Counted from the stretch's first letter, positions 1 to 13,510 are shown. The stretch is 64,000 bases of DNA from Casuarina equisetifolia (GCA_028551475.1 CM052356.1:23773884-23837883), one strand, 5' to 3'. Notes: a model not told the origin generated them from the letters alone. Numbers and translations are program-made.

Positions 1-476
1 CATGTGAATATTTAAGGAATGTCATTATATATGACAAAATCTTTTAACTCATAGAGTAGATTTGTGATTCTTGAAAACCAAGGTAGTTTTTTGGTTGATA
101 AGCACTTAGTTCAATTAGAAGTAAACATGTGCGCGACTTGAGGCTATGTGTTTTTATATAAAAATAAATAAAAACTAGTCTTTTGGGATAGTTGGATAGG
201 CGGACTTATTGTATCGACTTTTGTGGCGCTGAGAAGCGGAACAGTTCCCCAAAACAAGAAGTTTAAACGGCGGAAAAGTCGCCTTAGCAACCGTTGTCGT
301 AGTTTATAAACATCAAACGCCTCGGTAACTACGAGCTCAGAATTTCTCTGCATTGACAACACGGCGCAGAGAAGACACTCTCCCATGTCCGATCTCGCCT
401 AACAACGACATCCCAATTCCTATCCCTTAAACCTAAACCTCTCCGCACCCGGAAGAACCCTAAAACACTTTCACAA
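1..476. promoter_or_regulatory. Upstream region and probable 5' leader of the SLH-domain gene
   Basis: No gene is supported here. A TATA-like stretch (TTATATAAAA, about 154-163) lies some 315 bases before the first ATG. An AACCCTAAA telo-box-like motif sits at about 455-464, close to the start codon; such motifs are common in leaders of constitutively expressed plant genes. An open frame on the minus strand at 144-386 (80 residues) matches nothing I recognise. Confidence 0.3.
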
Positions 477-2242
477 ATGTGCTCCTCGTCTTGTTCCTCA
501 TCGCCTTTCTTCTTGCCGGCTCACAATCCCTCTCTTCTGCTGCGACGTCGTACTGCACCTTCATTTCTCCGAAATCCCAGACCCTCAATCACAAGTCCTA
601 CACCGTCCCTCTGTGCCTCACTCGCAGAGAGCAACCTCGAGGCTTCGTGGTCCTCTACGGACCAGAATGTAAACCCCGAGTACGGCGGTTGGGCTATCGT
701 GGATTCTCCAGTTCCCAAGAAGAAAACCGGTTTAAATTCCAATCCTTTTTCTCTAATGCATAAATCTTTTTTAGTTAATTTCTTTAAATGTTTGACCCTT
801 TATTTATATAAATTGAGCTATTCTTGATATGCAGGCTTGCCTACATATGCGATTTGTGGAATTGGGGCTTCCCTGGCTGTTCTATTTGCCGCCATTTCTC
901 ATTTCTCACTATCAAGAAGAGGTTAAATGGATATTTTACTAAAAAAATGGAGTTCTTTTTCATGTTTTTCTTTCACTTACTTTAGATTTACTGGGTTTCG
1001 CCAATGTGGGTACTTTGTTTTTTAAAATAATTAATAACTGACACACTTGATGATTTTTAGTTGTCTGAATGAGATGGGAATTTGGACAACTGGGTGTTAA
1101 GTGTTGTGGGATTTTTTTGGTTTTTTTCTTTGTAGGTTTTAGGTTTCACTTGGGTAATCCACTACATGCTTTACATGGGACATTAAGTACAACCGGAAGT
1201 GAAGATGATCGAAGCGAAACTAGGGGCATTGCTGAATCTGATGGTAGTACTGTGGTGTCTGAGTCAAACTTAGAAAATATGGAGCACGCTACCGGTGAGA
1301 CTGATTCTTCCAGAAGAACCGTAATTTTTTTTGTTTTTGAATTGTTTGAGAGACCCCCCTAGATTTGGTCACTTTCTTACTTTTATGGTTGCCTTATACT
1401 CTTTTGCTGACCCTGTAAGTATATGCCCTTTGTGTTTATTGGAGTAATTGAAATAGAGTTGTTATTGAAATCTCACCTCTGTCTACCACGAATGTTATCA
1501 ATGAAAAGGAAAAGGAATTCACATATTCTGGCTATGATGATGGTTTTCATTTTCTTGGGGTGTAAAATGCAATGACATTCCTTCACGTTTCTCAACTAAG
1601 ATTGATCATTTGCATACGGGAAGTGAATATAGGATCTGATTGCTTAAAAGATTCAACTTTGCTAAACTTTTTTGAGCCTTTCAAAAGCGTCAGTCGGAAT
1701 AACCTTTGAAAGTTCTCTTATCTTTGGTTCTCAATGCCATATCTAAAATGAAAGCTTGTGTAGAGTGTTACTCAAATTTCATCCATGATGTCTTCATTTA
1801 ACAGCTCAAACAAGAGTCAACTTGCCATCCCATATCATAAGCCACATATGGCCCACTGCCAAGCTTCCTGCCATTTAGAAATAATTTTGCAGTTATGGAG
1901 AAATTTTGGTCTTCCTGTTTTACTAGTATGGCTAGTTTTGACATGAGCTATTGTTTAATGTTCTGGTTTTGGATCTTGTTTCAGCATCTATTGACATGCT
2001 CGAACGGGTTGTAATTCCACCTGCTGTGGATTCCACTCAACTGGAAGCTTTGTCAGTTTTAAAAAAACTGAAGGTTTGCTTCCTCAATCGTGTTCTGTAC
2101 TGGGATTAGAGAAGATGAATTTTTTTAATACATGCTGTGTAAATTCTCTGCCACATTTTTTAATTGCCACATTTAAGTCATTGTACTTTTGCTTCCTGTT
2201 GTCGTGAGAAGTTTTAAATGCCTTAATGAGTCTGAAGTGTTA

Positions 2243-2304
<62 letters not shown>

Positions 2305-5173
2305 TCTCCCCACCTTCTCTCCCTCCCTCCCTCCCTCCCTCCCTACCTACCCCAACCAAAGAAAAAATAAATAAAAAAGGAGAAAAAGTTGGACAAGTTG
2401 TGTAGGACTTTTGAAGGCACTTAAATGTTGAGTATTGACTCGATGAACTTAGTGATAAATGTGAGAGAAATGTGAACTAATGGTTATATATATGGGAAAT
2501 TGTTGTTCCATATCAGTTTCTGATTCTTGTTCACCTGTTGATTTTTCATGGAATTAAAGTATGTGATCTTTTAAGTCCTGTTTTGTTGTATGTGTAATAT
2601 AAGTTAGAGATTTCTTATGTCAGATTCCACTCATTAAGGTGTGTTGCTTGAGTCCACACCTAGAGGGGATAGACTAATAGCTAACTGATTAAATTTAGGA
2701 TTTCTTGTTAGTTTAAAGTTGAGTTAAATGATAATTTTTTGACTGAAGGGCTTCCAATCTATTTTTGGTTTGCTGAAATCATGATTGACTTCTTGTTATC
2801 CATGGTTTGTGTGTCTCAAATGTTTGAATTTCTGCTAACATTTCTCAATCATATTGCACACTAATGTGAATGAAGGTGTGGGTGCACTTCTGAACATAGA
2901 TATCTATAATTAAGGTGTACAGGTCATTGAAGAAGATTTCAAGGCAGATGAATTGTGTACTAGAAGAGAATATGCGAGATGGCTAGTTCAACTAAGTTCT
3001 TCATTAGAAAGGTAGTTACTAATCTATGCTCATAAAATTTCAAGATGTTTGACTCACAAAAATATGGACTACCGTTAATTTGTTTTGGATCTGGCTTAGA
3101 ATTTGTTCTTTTTTGAATTTAATAGGAATCCAAAGCACAGGATTATTCCAGCAATTTCACTTTCAGGGTCAATAGTTGCTGCATTTGATGATATTGGTGT
3201 CAAAGATCCAGATTTTTGGCCCATTCAAGGTAAAGCTCAATCTTGATGTCTGCCTGCCATTTCAAGGGCTTATGGTTGACAATTGCTTATGCTAAACTTT
3301 GCTCTTGATTTGGCATTCAGCCCTAGCAGAGGCTGGCGTCATTCCCAGTAAACTATCATTGAACAACTCTGCTGGCAATGGTTCTGAAGGCCAAGAAAAT
3401 GCTTGTTTTTCCCCCGAGAGGTGTGATAGGTGCATCAATCTTTCTAATGTTTTTGAATTTCGTTTCATCTTAATAAAATGTCTGGAACTGCAGGTTTATC
3501 TCTCGACAGGATCTCATTGACTGGAAAGCCCAGCTAGAGTATGAACTTGTGCCAGGCATTGTAGAACAGGTAAAGAATATTTTCAGATATGTTCTTCGAT
3601 ACCAATGGTTTTTGGTTTTAACTTTTAAATCAACATCAGGGTGACACTTTGTCGGTCTGTCATTTCTTTTAAAACCTGACTTGTTTACAGTCCAGATATC
3701 AAGAACAAAATTGGGTTTTTTGGATGTGAGAGAGATTAGTTCTGATGCATCAGTGGAACTTCTTATGGACCTATTGGCTGGGGAGAATAGCATACTCAGA
3801 AAAGTTTTTGGTATTCTTCCTCTTCTCATTCAATTTCTCTTATATATGTGGTAACATTAAGTTTTTCCTTCTTTTAACTCATGAATGCATGTATGAACTC
3901 TGTCCTATTGACAACATTAGAAAATGTGTGCTAGGAAGCGTGTATACATATGGTTTTTAACCTTTAAGTAAAATTTGTGAAGCACTTATAAGCGGAAACT
4001 ATTCAAAGATGAAAGCACAAACTGGCAATTTCCACTTTTTATATAAGATAAAACTTACAGTTTAAGGTTTTTTAAGCCAATAAATTGAAAAGTAACATAA
4101 GCCTTGGGCTCTGCATGGGGTAAATTTAGAAGTAAACCCATAGATAAGAAATAACAATTTGAACTTATGAGATGTTGCTACCAAACCTCTTTTGTGCTAA
4201 TGATGATGCATAGAACATCATTGAGCAGAGTTTTGGGATCAAGGCTTATTTGAGCCGTTCCAGGCTTCCACTAATCCTGTTCCATATGTAGAGTATATTG
4301 ACCATATTCTTTTCACATGCTCACACTTGCATTGGATTGGTTTTCATGCACTGATAAAACTATGCCAAATTTACTATTTGTAGGACATAGCAAGCGGTTA
4401 CAACCAAACAAACCTTCAACGAAAGCACAAGCTGCAGTGGCATTGACAAGTGGAAGGGTGACAGAAGCTATCCATAACGAATTAGCTAGACTAGAAGCTG
4501 AGAACTCTGCACGACAAGAGCAGATGGAAGATATTAGATCTGAGTTGCTTGAAAGAGGAGATATGCAGAGGTTTTGGGATGGGAAGCTGATTGTGGAGAA
4601 AGCCCGTGGTTTTGAGGTGGAGAAGGTTTACTTTGCTGCTCTTAGTGATTTGGAACAGGAGAAGATTATTCAAGAGAAAACGTTTTCTGAGTATTTGAAG
4701 GAGAAATCGGCTATGGACTGTCAGAGGCAATTGGTTGTGAGTCTAAAGGAGGAGGTTGCTGAGATGTCAGAAAAGCTTGCATCTGAGAGGGCTATGTATA
4801 TTACAGAGCAGCATAATTTACAGGAAATGCTCAGTGATTTGCAGGCCAGGCAGGAAAGACTACTTGATACAAAGTCTATACTTGAAGCTGAGAAAGAAGC
4901 TCTCCGGATTCTTAGGTAATGAAGCAACAAATTCTTTTTTTATATTTTTGTTTATTTATAATTTAGTGTAAAGAATTGTTTTGGTATTATCTATGGGAGA
5001 ATGGCATATGATTAGGATCATAATTGTATTATAACATGGCACGGCCCTCTTGTCTCATTAATACAAGCACTGAATGCAGATCATGGGTAGAGGATGAAGC
5101 TAAGAAAAACCAAGCGCATGCCAAGGTTCTTGAGGAGGTTGGCCGAAGGTGGAAATGGGACAACCAAGCTTGA
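477..5173 (+). CDS. SLH-domain, coiled-coil, single-span membrane protein, probably plastid (11 coding exons)
   Basis: The product is related to the At3g25680/At5g52410/At5g23890 family; its biochemical role is unknown. Exons: 477-729, 835-921, 1136-1294, 1985-2073, 2923-3011, 3126-3229, 3321-3420, 3494-3569, 3696-3810, 4384-4915, 5080-5173. Every junction is GT-AG and in phase, giving 565 residues. Two choices were fixed by phase: exon 3 ends at the strong donor GTGAGA at 1295, and exon 9 starts after the second AG at 3695. Residues 1-80 are Ser/Pro/Arg-rich and poor in acidic residues at first, like a plastid transit peptide. About 86-108 form one hydrophobic span (ICGIGASLAVLFAAI). About 197-260 form an S-layer homology repeat (CTRREYARWLV, then FDDIGVKDPDFWPIQALAEAG). 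Exon 9 carries the GFLDVREI segment of the next repeat. About 380-545 are charged and coiled-coil forming. CHUP1 follows 2.4 kb downstream on the same strand. Plastid location is inferred. Confidence 0.85.
2245..2344. repeat. Compound microsatellite (CT)n-(CA)n-(CCCT)n in intron 4 of the SLH gene
   Basis: About 38 bases of CT run directly into about 20 bases of CA and, after a short spacer, into CCCT/TCCC units at 2321-2344. It lies in the 849-base intron between exons 4 and 5. It creates a low-complexity open frame on the plus strand that is not a gene. Confidence 0.95.
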
Positions 5174-5704
5174 TACTATTCCCCCTCTAGTGTAGAGATT
5201 CATGGTTGCTTGTAAAAATAAATAGCAGAGGCCCCTTTGCAGAATTACGAGTACTTTGAACTGAGATTTTCTGTAAAACCTAAACAATGATTGTTGGTAT
5301 TGGCATAAGGGGTTTTTTTTATAGCGTGACAGCCATCGTTGCGTTATTTCTTGTGGCTCAACTTCATTTTGTAACTCTAAAAGGTTCGTTAAAACCCTGA
5401 TGCAAAAACTTGGTTACCTTTAATGCTACGCGTGGTACAAGCAATGCAATAATGTGCCCCAAATCCTGAAATTGATACCACAAAGGGTTTCTACCCCAGT
5501 TAACTTTAAATCACTCTTTTCCCGCATACTTCTCTTTTTGAGTTTTTGTTCCTCCCGCCATCGAAAAGCCAAATGGAATACATAAAGCTTAGTCGAAGAA
5601 CCAAAACCCCGACGTTGAATAACACTCAGTCGCTGTAGAATACTTTTAGTAACGTCCAGCTGGGATAAACATGGAACCATGCTGCCTATTGACGCAGAAA
5701 CAAG

Positions 5705-5713
5705 TATATAAGG
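5705..5713 (+). promoter_or_regulatory. Possible TATA box (TATATAAGG)
   Basis: A good plant TATA consensus lies 1.84 kb before the CHUP1 ATG. It is followed by a CT-rich, relatively GC-rich stretch to about 5860 that includes a possible splice donor (GCG then GTATGC at about 5830). It could drive a distal non-coding first exon of CHUP1 or an unrelated transcript. The assignment is weak. Confidence 0.25.
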
Positions 5714-6334
5714 GCAGTTAAAAGACCCTTAAAGCCCAGACCCCCACTCTTAGAGGTCTAAGCTCCTCTCTGGGTTGTGGAGGCAGTCGGCCATGTGGCT
5801 CACTTCTGCTTCTTTCCTGCACTGACTGCGGTATGCTCCACTGTGCTTCAGAATTTATTCATATTCTTTTCTCGTTTTAGTTACTCAGGAGGAAAACAAG
5901 TTTGAGATATTACAAAAAATCTCTATTTTCATCTCCATATAGTTTTGTTGTATGTATTTTATTTATTTAATACACCAGGGGCCAGCTGCTTGTATGTTTC
6001 TGGGGCCAGTTAAAAGAATGGTAGGAATTATAAGAACCCCAGAGTCACTTAAGGCTTTGGATAATACTTTGGCCGCTATTGGAGAGTGGGAGAATGGAGT
6101 CCACAAAAATTTATGACCTTGAAAACGATTTGTCTTTGTTATCCTCAGTGTGTGTACCAGACAAGTTGACACTATCAAATTCCTCGGCTAAATGACTTGG
6201 ATACATGATGGATGGTAGGAGTCCATTTATCCACTTCTCTGCTGCTTTTTTGTGGTTTATCTTGTTGGCCTTGCATTATTGCCAATCCCTTAGATGGTCT
6301 CAGCCAAATCTATTCTTATTCCAACAAACAAAAC

Positions 6335-6357
6335 AATAAATAAATAAATAAATAAAG
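6335..6357. repeat. (ATAA)n microsatellite
   Basis: Five or so tandem ATAA units in the spacer upstream of CHUP1. Confidence 0.85.
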
Positions 6358-7546
6358 ATTATGTCTTGTACTTTGTTAGAACTTAAACAAACAAGTATAT
6401 ACTTGTTTCACCCAATAAATAGAAATCCACAAAGAACAGAAGTTGCAGAGGAGAGCCAAAAAGAAAACAAAAAGGTGGGGTTTTGGGTCCATCACCTAAA
6501 AGTTTAATAAACTGGTGTTTGATTTTGTTTGGCTACACTTTCTGCATGCTCCAATCCATCAGGCAAGCGGCTGAGAATCAAATTTTTCCCTTTTAACTTT
6601 AGTCATGAAACCCACCATCTTCATGTTGTGGCAAGCAAAATAAAACAAGCGTGTTCCCATGGCTGGAGTGAGTCCCTTGAGGAGGACCCAGTATCTGAAA
6701 TTGCGTGCACTTAGGATTTGTTATCTTGCATCCCTTCGTGCCGGACAAACTGGATCCTTCCATTGAAAAGTTTCTTATCTGGGTCCACTGCAAAAAAGAC
6801 AGAACCAATGGAGAATTCTGCAGAGTGGGCCCAACTACAAGTCCTCAGTTCCCTTGATCCTAGCAATCAGATTTTCCATACCCGTGAAAACCCAATCTTG
6901 ATTATATGAAGTGGAAACTTTAAATGGTCGAGCACCCACCCCTTAGCTGGAGAGGAGAGGGAGACATTTATGTAGTAGGCACAGGAGACGACACTTTTCT
7001 AATTCCATTCTCTCGTTCGAACTGTCAGGTATAGATATTGTTAAGGTAAACTGAGCGGCACTTGTTTTTGTTCAAATTTACAGTTGCTAGTCTTTTTCAG
7101 TTTTGCTTTGCGGCTTGTTTTAACTGTACATTCCTCCTGCCTCTCGGCATAACACGTTGGACTAAAACTCTGGAATCAGCCCCGGAGAAAGATTGGCCAC
7201 TAGTTATTGGTGGTCGCTGTAGCTCCTAGCATGAAAGTTGTGCTGGAATTCTACTTATCAGGAACTTCGTTTCGTGCATAAGAGAAGATCTGCTTCCTCA
7301 AACGTCCACCCCTACCCGGATAAGATGATGCAGGTGGTGTGGTAATGTCCACCGTTGAACACTTGACTATATTGAATTAAGCTCTCCTGGCTATCGTATA
7401 TCCCAAGCTTCTCTTTCTGCATATCAAGTGGCCTTATGGTTGATATATCGGTGATGGCGTTGGGAAGAATCGGTCGTGGGGTATTCTGGAATTGGGTTTT
7501 GTACGGATGAGTTGAGAGTTAAGATTTTCCGACCAACAAAACCTTC

Positions 7547-10500
7547 ATGATAAGGTTAGGCCTCTTGGTCGCTGCTTCAATTGCAGCCTATGCAGTTAGG
7601 CAGCTGAATATTAAAACTTCGGGGAAGCGTTCAGGTACTCTTTTTCGTGAGTTCTGTACGTATCTTGGTGTCTGTGCTTTATGTGACTTGTATGAATAAA
7701 TATACGACTCATCTTACTGTTTGTTGCCTATACCAATTCTCATGAAAGAAGTTTATTTATTTCTTCCATCCCTATTTAGGAGTCTGAGATATCATTTCCT
7801 GGTGTTTACTCTACAATTTAGTCTCCCCATTTCTTTTTTTGTCAGATTCATCCTGTTAAAAAACTAAGTATTTTGTGCATAATGCTGAAACTCAGAAAAT
7901 GGAGAGGCAAGGCTTAAACAACGTCGGCGTGAGGGGGGAGACAAAGGGCAGGATACGTATTCTGCGAATAGACTCAAAGAGGAGGTCGTAAGTACATATT
8001 CAAACTTCAATCAGATTCTCATCACTTTTTGGTTTTCTTTAATGTAAAACCTTAAACTGCAGGGGAAGGAGGAAGAGGAAGAAGCAGAGGTTAAATTAAT
8101 TAGCAGCGTATTTAACAAAATTCAAGGCAATCGGCTTGATGCTTATGATGAAGAAATTTTGCCTGAATTCGAAAATCTTTTATCTGGGGAGATTGAATAT
8201 CCGTTACCTGGTAGCAGGCTTGATAGGGCAGAAGAAGACAAAATTTATGAAATTGAGATGGCAAACAATGCAAGCGAATTGGAACGGCTGCGGAAGCTAG
8301 TAAAGGAATTAGAGGAGAGGGAAGTGAAGCTCGAAGGTGAATTGCTTGAATACTATGGACTGAAGGAGCAGGAATCAGATGTTCTTGAGTTACAAAGGCA
8401 ACTCAAGATTAAGACTGTAGAGATTGACATGCTCAACATTACCGTTAACACTTTGCAAGCAGAGAGGAAAAAGCTCCAAGAAGAGATTGCGCATGGAGGT
8501 TCTGCAAAGAAGGAGCTGGAGGTAGCGAGGAATAAGATCAAAGAACTGCAAAGGCAGATTCAACTTGAAGCTAACCAGACAAAAGGCCAGTTATTGTTGC
8601 TTAAGCAGCAAGTTTCCGGTTTGCAGGCCAAAGAAGAAGAAGCCGTCAAGAAAGATTCAGAAATTGAAAGGAAACTGAAAGCTGTGAAGGAGTTAGAGGT
8701 CGAAGTTGTGGAGCTTAAGAGGAAAAACAAAGAACTTCAACATGAAAAGCGGGAGTTGACTGTAAAACTTGATGCTGCTGAAGCTAGAGCAGCAGCCCTC
8801 TCCAACATGACAGAGGTCAGATTCACATTGCCCTATTGGATGCCTAATGCTTCTGTCGTGTACATCTGTTTCTTTTCTCTCTACTCTTCCCCACTACACC
8901 CCTTCCCACCCCTATTTCTCGTCCTCCTGTGCTTATTGTGCTCCCTGGGCTGCTTCTTTTCAATACTTCTACCGGTAAAATGCTGACATGAATTCCTTTA
9001 AATGATGAAGTCAATAGATGCACGTATGCGGAAATTTGTGTATTCCCAGTTGCTTAAACATAGACTTTACTAATCTCGTGTACAAAAGTTGAAAAGTTGG
9101 TCAAACATATTTTACTCTAGTTTAAAAATGAATTTATGTTTAATCAGCGCTGATATATGTGATTTTTTTGAGTCATTCTTTCTTTCCTTTGCACTGCAGA
9201 GTGAAATGGTTGCCAACGCAAGAGAGGAGGTCAATAATCTAAGGCATGCAAATGAGGACCTGTCAAAACAGGTGGAAGGACTTCAGATGAATAGGTTTAG
9301 TGAAGTTGAAGAGCTAGTATATCTTCGTTGGGTCAATGCATGTTTGAGGTATGAGCTCCGGAACTATCAGGCACCACCAGGAAAGATATCTGCTCGTGAT
9401 CTCAACAAAGGTCTCAGCCCCAAATCCCAAGAGAAGGCTAAACAGCTGATGTTGGAGTATGCAGGATCAGAACGTGGACAAGGGGACACAGATCTTGACA
9501 GCAATTTTTCCCACCCATCCTCTCCTGGAAGTGAGGACTTTGATAATACCTCTATAGATAGTTCCACTAGTAGATATAGTAGTCTCAGTAAAAAACCTAG
9601 CTTAATGCAGAAGTTGAAGAAATGGGGCAGAACGAAGGATGATTCAAGTGCTCTTTCCTCACCAACAGGATCTCTCTCAGGAGGGTCCCCAAGGAGGGCA
9701 AGCATGAACCAGAAACCAAGGGGCCCATTGGAAGCCCTGATGCTAAGGAATGCAGATGATAGTGTAGCCATTACCACCTTCGGCAAGATGGAGCAAGAGA
9801 CTACCGAGTCTCCTGATACTCCAACTCTTCCAAATATTAGAACAGGGGTACCATCTAGTGACTCACTGAATAACGTTGCAGCATCATTCCAATTGATGTC
9901 TAAATCAGTTGAAGGAGTCCTCGATGAGAAATATCCCGCGTATAAAGACCGCCATAAGTTGGCCTTAGAAAGGGAGAAGAAAATTAAAGAAAGGGCTGAG
10001 AAAGCGAGAGCGGAGAAGTTCAGTGACAAGTCGAATTTGAATCCATATGAATCAACAGCCAAATTGGAAAGAGAAAGATCGGTAGCTTTGCCTCCAAAAC
10101 TTGCTCAAATAAAGGAGAAGGCTGCTGTCTCCGGTAATCCAGGTGACCAATCTAATGATGGTATGAGTAGGTCCCAAACAATAAGCAAGATGAAATTCGA
10201 CCACTTCGAGAAAAGGCCACCTAGAATGCCTCGGCCACCTCCTAAAGCATCTGGAGGTTCTTCTGCGGGTACCAATTCAAATTCTTCAGGTGGAATATCA
10301 TCTGCTCCAACACCCCCACCTGGTGCCCCACCTCCACCACCACCACCTGGTGGACCACCCCGGCCACCTCCTCCACCAGGAAGCCTGCCAAGAGGTGGAG
10401 GGAGTGGTGATAAAGTTCACCGGGCACCTGAACTTGTCGAATTTTATCAGACATTGATGAAACGAGAGGCAAAGAAGGATTTGCCATCATTAACTTCTTC

Positions 10501-12744
10501 AACATCTAGTGCATCAGATGCCAAGAGCAACATGATTGGGGAGATTGAGAACAGATCATCGTTCCTCTTAGCTGTGTGTTACATTTTCCCTTTACATTCA
10601 ATATCTTCTTACCTTGGCCATAAATGAAAGCTTTTTTTTTTTTTAATTCAAACTTAACAACGAGAAAAAAAACGTATTTGCTGGATCAGGTGAAAGCTGA
10701 TGTTGAGACGCAAGGTGATTTTGTCATGTCGTTGGCGACTGAAGTCCGAGCAGCTTCCTTCACCAACATAGAGGATCTTGTGGCTTTTGTAAACTGGCTG
10801 GATGAGGAACTCTCTTTCTTGGTATGCTATAAAGTTCAAATTGTCTAAAGGAATCATGGTTACTAATTGTCATTGACTTGAAAGTAAAATAGTCACATAA
10901 TGACTTAAGAATTGCAGGAAAATACATAGATATGTGTTCTGGAGCTAAGTAAAAATTTCGAGACCTTAAAGACTGCCGTGTTCAAGAAGTCATAAGAATT
11001 GAGAACTTCTCCTGACTAAAAGGGCATACATACCAGTGCTCTTATTTTTTGCCATTCCGTTTAACAAGCTTAGAATTCTCAGAATATCTATGAATTAAGC
11101 CTGTATTTAAATTTCACCTGATGAACAATCTAACAATGATTATTTCTGTACCTGTTGGACGTTGTTTATAATTTTTTTCCTCTTATTTGACTGTGGTAAG
11201 GTTGATGAACGGGCTGTTCTTAAGCACTTTGATTGGCCTGAAGGAAAAGCAGATGCGTTAAGAGAGGCAGCTTTTGAATACCAGGACCTGATGAAATTAG
11301 AGAAGCGAGCCTCCTCTTTCGTCGATGATCCCAAGCTTTCGTGTGAAGCTGCTCTGAAGAAGATGTACTCATTGCTAGAAAAGTAAGAAATTTCTTCTCA
11401 TACGTGTTATTTGACAAGAAGGGGACTGTAGTTGGGGATATGCTTTGAAACTATATTTTATAATTTCCATTATTTCTTCTTTGTGGAGAACTTTCATCCT
11501 TTCACTTGTTAGTTAAGAGTTGTACCATGTCCCCAACAATTTTTTATAACTTTTTAGGAGACTTTTATTTTGTTTATATCTTGACATGATGATAACAATA
11601 CACAAAGCATTTATGCTTATCATTCTCTCAATTTTTTGACAGAGTGGAGAACAGTGTTTATGCTCTATTACGTACAAGGGATATGGCTATTTCACGATAC
11701 AAAGAATTTGGTATTCCAGTTGATTGGTTAATGGATTCAGGAGTCATTGGCAAGGTATGATTTAAACTAACAAACAAATTTTCCTTTTGGTTGATTGTGA
11801 TGTTGGATAAAATGTTTTGTTAAGAATAAAAGTTCTTATTCTATCTCATTCAACCTTAAGTTCAAGATATACTAAGCATATAAAAAAGTTTTAAAAATTA
11901 AAGTTTTACATTAAAAAATATAATTTTTAGATAGTATTTAAATATAAAAAATATTCACCTAACTTATGAGTGAGCTTTTATGTTAGAATTTAAGGTTATT
12001 AATATTGCTCAAAATTAAGTATACAATAGTATAAAACTTGCAACATAAGCCAAATGTTATAATTGAGAGGAAACGGTTTGCCCTGAGCATATGTAAAGGG
12101 AATACATGGCAAGTTCATCAGCTTCAATTTATTATGGCAGGCTATGTAGCAAAGTATGATGATATAATATAAAAAGACGAATGTTTTAGAAACACGAGTG
12201 TCTGCAAATGCATATATGTGATGTGCTGAAGATAAGTGACATAGCATTTTCACTATTGCAGATAAAGCTCTCATCTGTGCAATTGACAAGGAAGTACATG
12301 AAACGAGTAGTATCGGAACTTGATGCTTTGAATGGACCTGAAAAGGAGCCAATCAGAGAGTTTTTGGTTCTGCAAGGCGTGCGTTTCGCGTTCCGTGTCC
12401 ACCAGGTATTAATTTCTTCCTCTTCTTTATGCTGATTTCAAACATCTTTGATCAAGGTCTAGAGAAGAGGATCATCTAATTTTAATGGTTCAGTTTTCCA
12501 ATATCGTAGGTTTAGTATCTAAACTTGTCTCTGGTTTATCGTTCTCTACACCGAGGCTTTAATTCTCATTCCACGAGGAATATTATGAATGAAAACAATC
12601 CTTGAACTATATACGGGTATGACAGTGGCTTGAACCCATTTGCAGTTTGCGGGAGGTTTTGATGCAGAAAGCATGAAAGCTTTTGAAGAACTCAGGAGCC
12701 GAGTCCATGCACAACCGTCAGAAGACAATAAGGTAGAAACATGA
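7547..12744 (+). CDS. CHUP1: CHLOROPLAST UNUSUAL POSITIONING 1 (9 coding exons)
   Basis: CHUP1 sits on the chloroplast outer envelope and promotes the short actin filaments that anchor and move chloroplasts in response to light. Exons: 7547-7634, 7896-7987, 8063-8815, 9200-10573, 10690-10821, 11201-11382, 11643-11754, 12262-12405, 12646-12744. All are in phase and give 991 residues, close to the 1004 of Arabidopsis. The start MIRLGLLVAASIAAYAVRQL is the N-terminal hydrophobic envelope anchor. Residues about 60-75 are Glu-rich, followed by the conserved LPEFENLLSGEIEYPLP. About 100-360 are coiled coil (VKELEEREVKLEGELLEYYG). About 680-710 are the proline-rich region (PPPGAPPPPPPPGG), a profilin/actin-type motif. 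The C-terminal third is the most conserved part (NRSSFLLAVKADVETQGDF; DERAVLKHFDWPEGKADALR; FAGGFDAESMKAFEELRSR) and carries the actin-nucleating activity in this family. No damage is seen. The last residues depend on whether translation ends at 12744 or splices on at 12731. Confidence 0.97.
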
Positions 12745-13510
12745 GGCGGTTTTCCTTCCTCTATTTTAACTTTTTTCTTTTAGTTGGGTTGTATATTACT
12801 TGTCACCCCAGGTTGCAAAAAAATACCACATATTCGACATTCTACAATGACCAGGTCCCTCTTAAGACAGAAAAAGATGGAGAAAAGGAACATATGCTTC
12901 GTGGGGGTCTTAGATCACCGGCGAATTCTATAGTTTAATATTGGGCATCAATGAGTTTCTATTTACAAGGAAAGAAACTAGAGTGGAAGGAAACTTGTAT
13001 GTTGCATAAAGTAAGATTATAGTTTCTTAACTTGTTCTCAAATGGTTCTTCCCAATTGCTTCATGTCAAAATGTATCAAATATGCTAAGTACAAGATAAG
13101 AAGGGATTGACATGACTATTAGTAAGAACAATTGTTTAGCTAATTAGTTCAATGATAAGTTAATAGGAACTCAACTATGAAGTTTGAGATTTGACACTTT
13201 ATATATGTGAGAATATGTGAGTTAGATGTGTGGATTGTAATATTAAAAAAACATATTGTGGGTAAGAACTCTTCTATAGGACTTAATGCCAAGATATAAC
13301 TTGCACAAGCCTGAGGTTGGTTGAATATTAAACGCCCTGATGAAGCACGAGACAAAGCATTGTATGACTTACGCATTGATACTAAGATATTGAACCTTTG
13401 CTTCCATGTCCCAAATGCCCTTATACCAAAAACTGGAAAACTGAAACATTGTAGTATTTTGAAGGGGCTTTCCCCAGCGAAAGAGGAACAATGTTGTCGG
13501 TGTAATTCCA
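12745..13510. other. Convergent spacer between CHUP1 and the Get3d gene
   Basis: The two genes end tail to tail 766 bases apart, so this stretch must hold both 3' UTRs and polyadenylation signals. An AATAAA-like signal was not pinned down. Open frames at 13149-13596 on both strands mostly overlap the last Get3d exon or AT-rich spacer and are not credible genes. Confidence 0.5.

Larger units (their letters stand above)
5174..7546. promoter_or_regulatory. Spacer between the SLH gene and CHUP1: 3' UTR, then CHUP1 promoter and leader
   Basis: This 2.4 kb stretch has no convincing coding frame. The first 200-300 bases are probably the SLH gene 3' UTR. An ATAA repeat is at 6335-6357. Short frames at 5426-5680, 6529-6909 and 5963-6178 lack family resemblance, and several do not start with ATG. 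The CHUP1 leader is probably in the last 500 bases and may contain an intron, but its transcription start is not visible. Confidence 0.4.

Noticed and set aside
144-386. Minus-strand open frame of 80 residues upstream of the SLH gene
   Set aside because: No family resemblance, no splice partner, and it overlaps the probable promoter and leader of the plus-strand gene.
2189-2374. Open frame across the CT/CA repeats
   Set aside because: The peptide is a translation of microsatellites inside an intron.
6529-6909. Two short plus-strand frames before CHUP1
   Set aside because: The first does not start at an ATG, and neither resembles a known protein; they lie in the CHUP1 upstream region.
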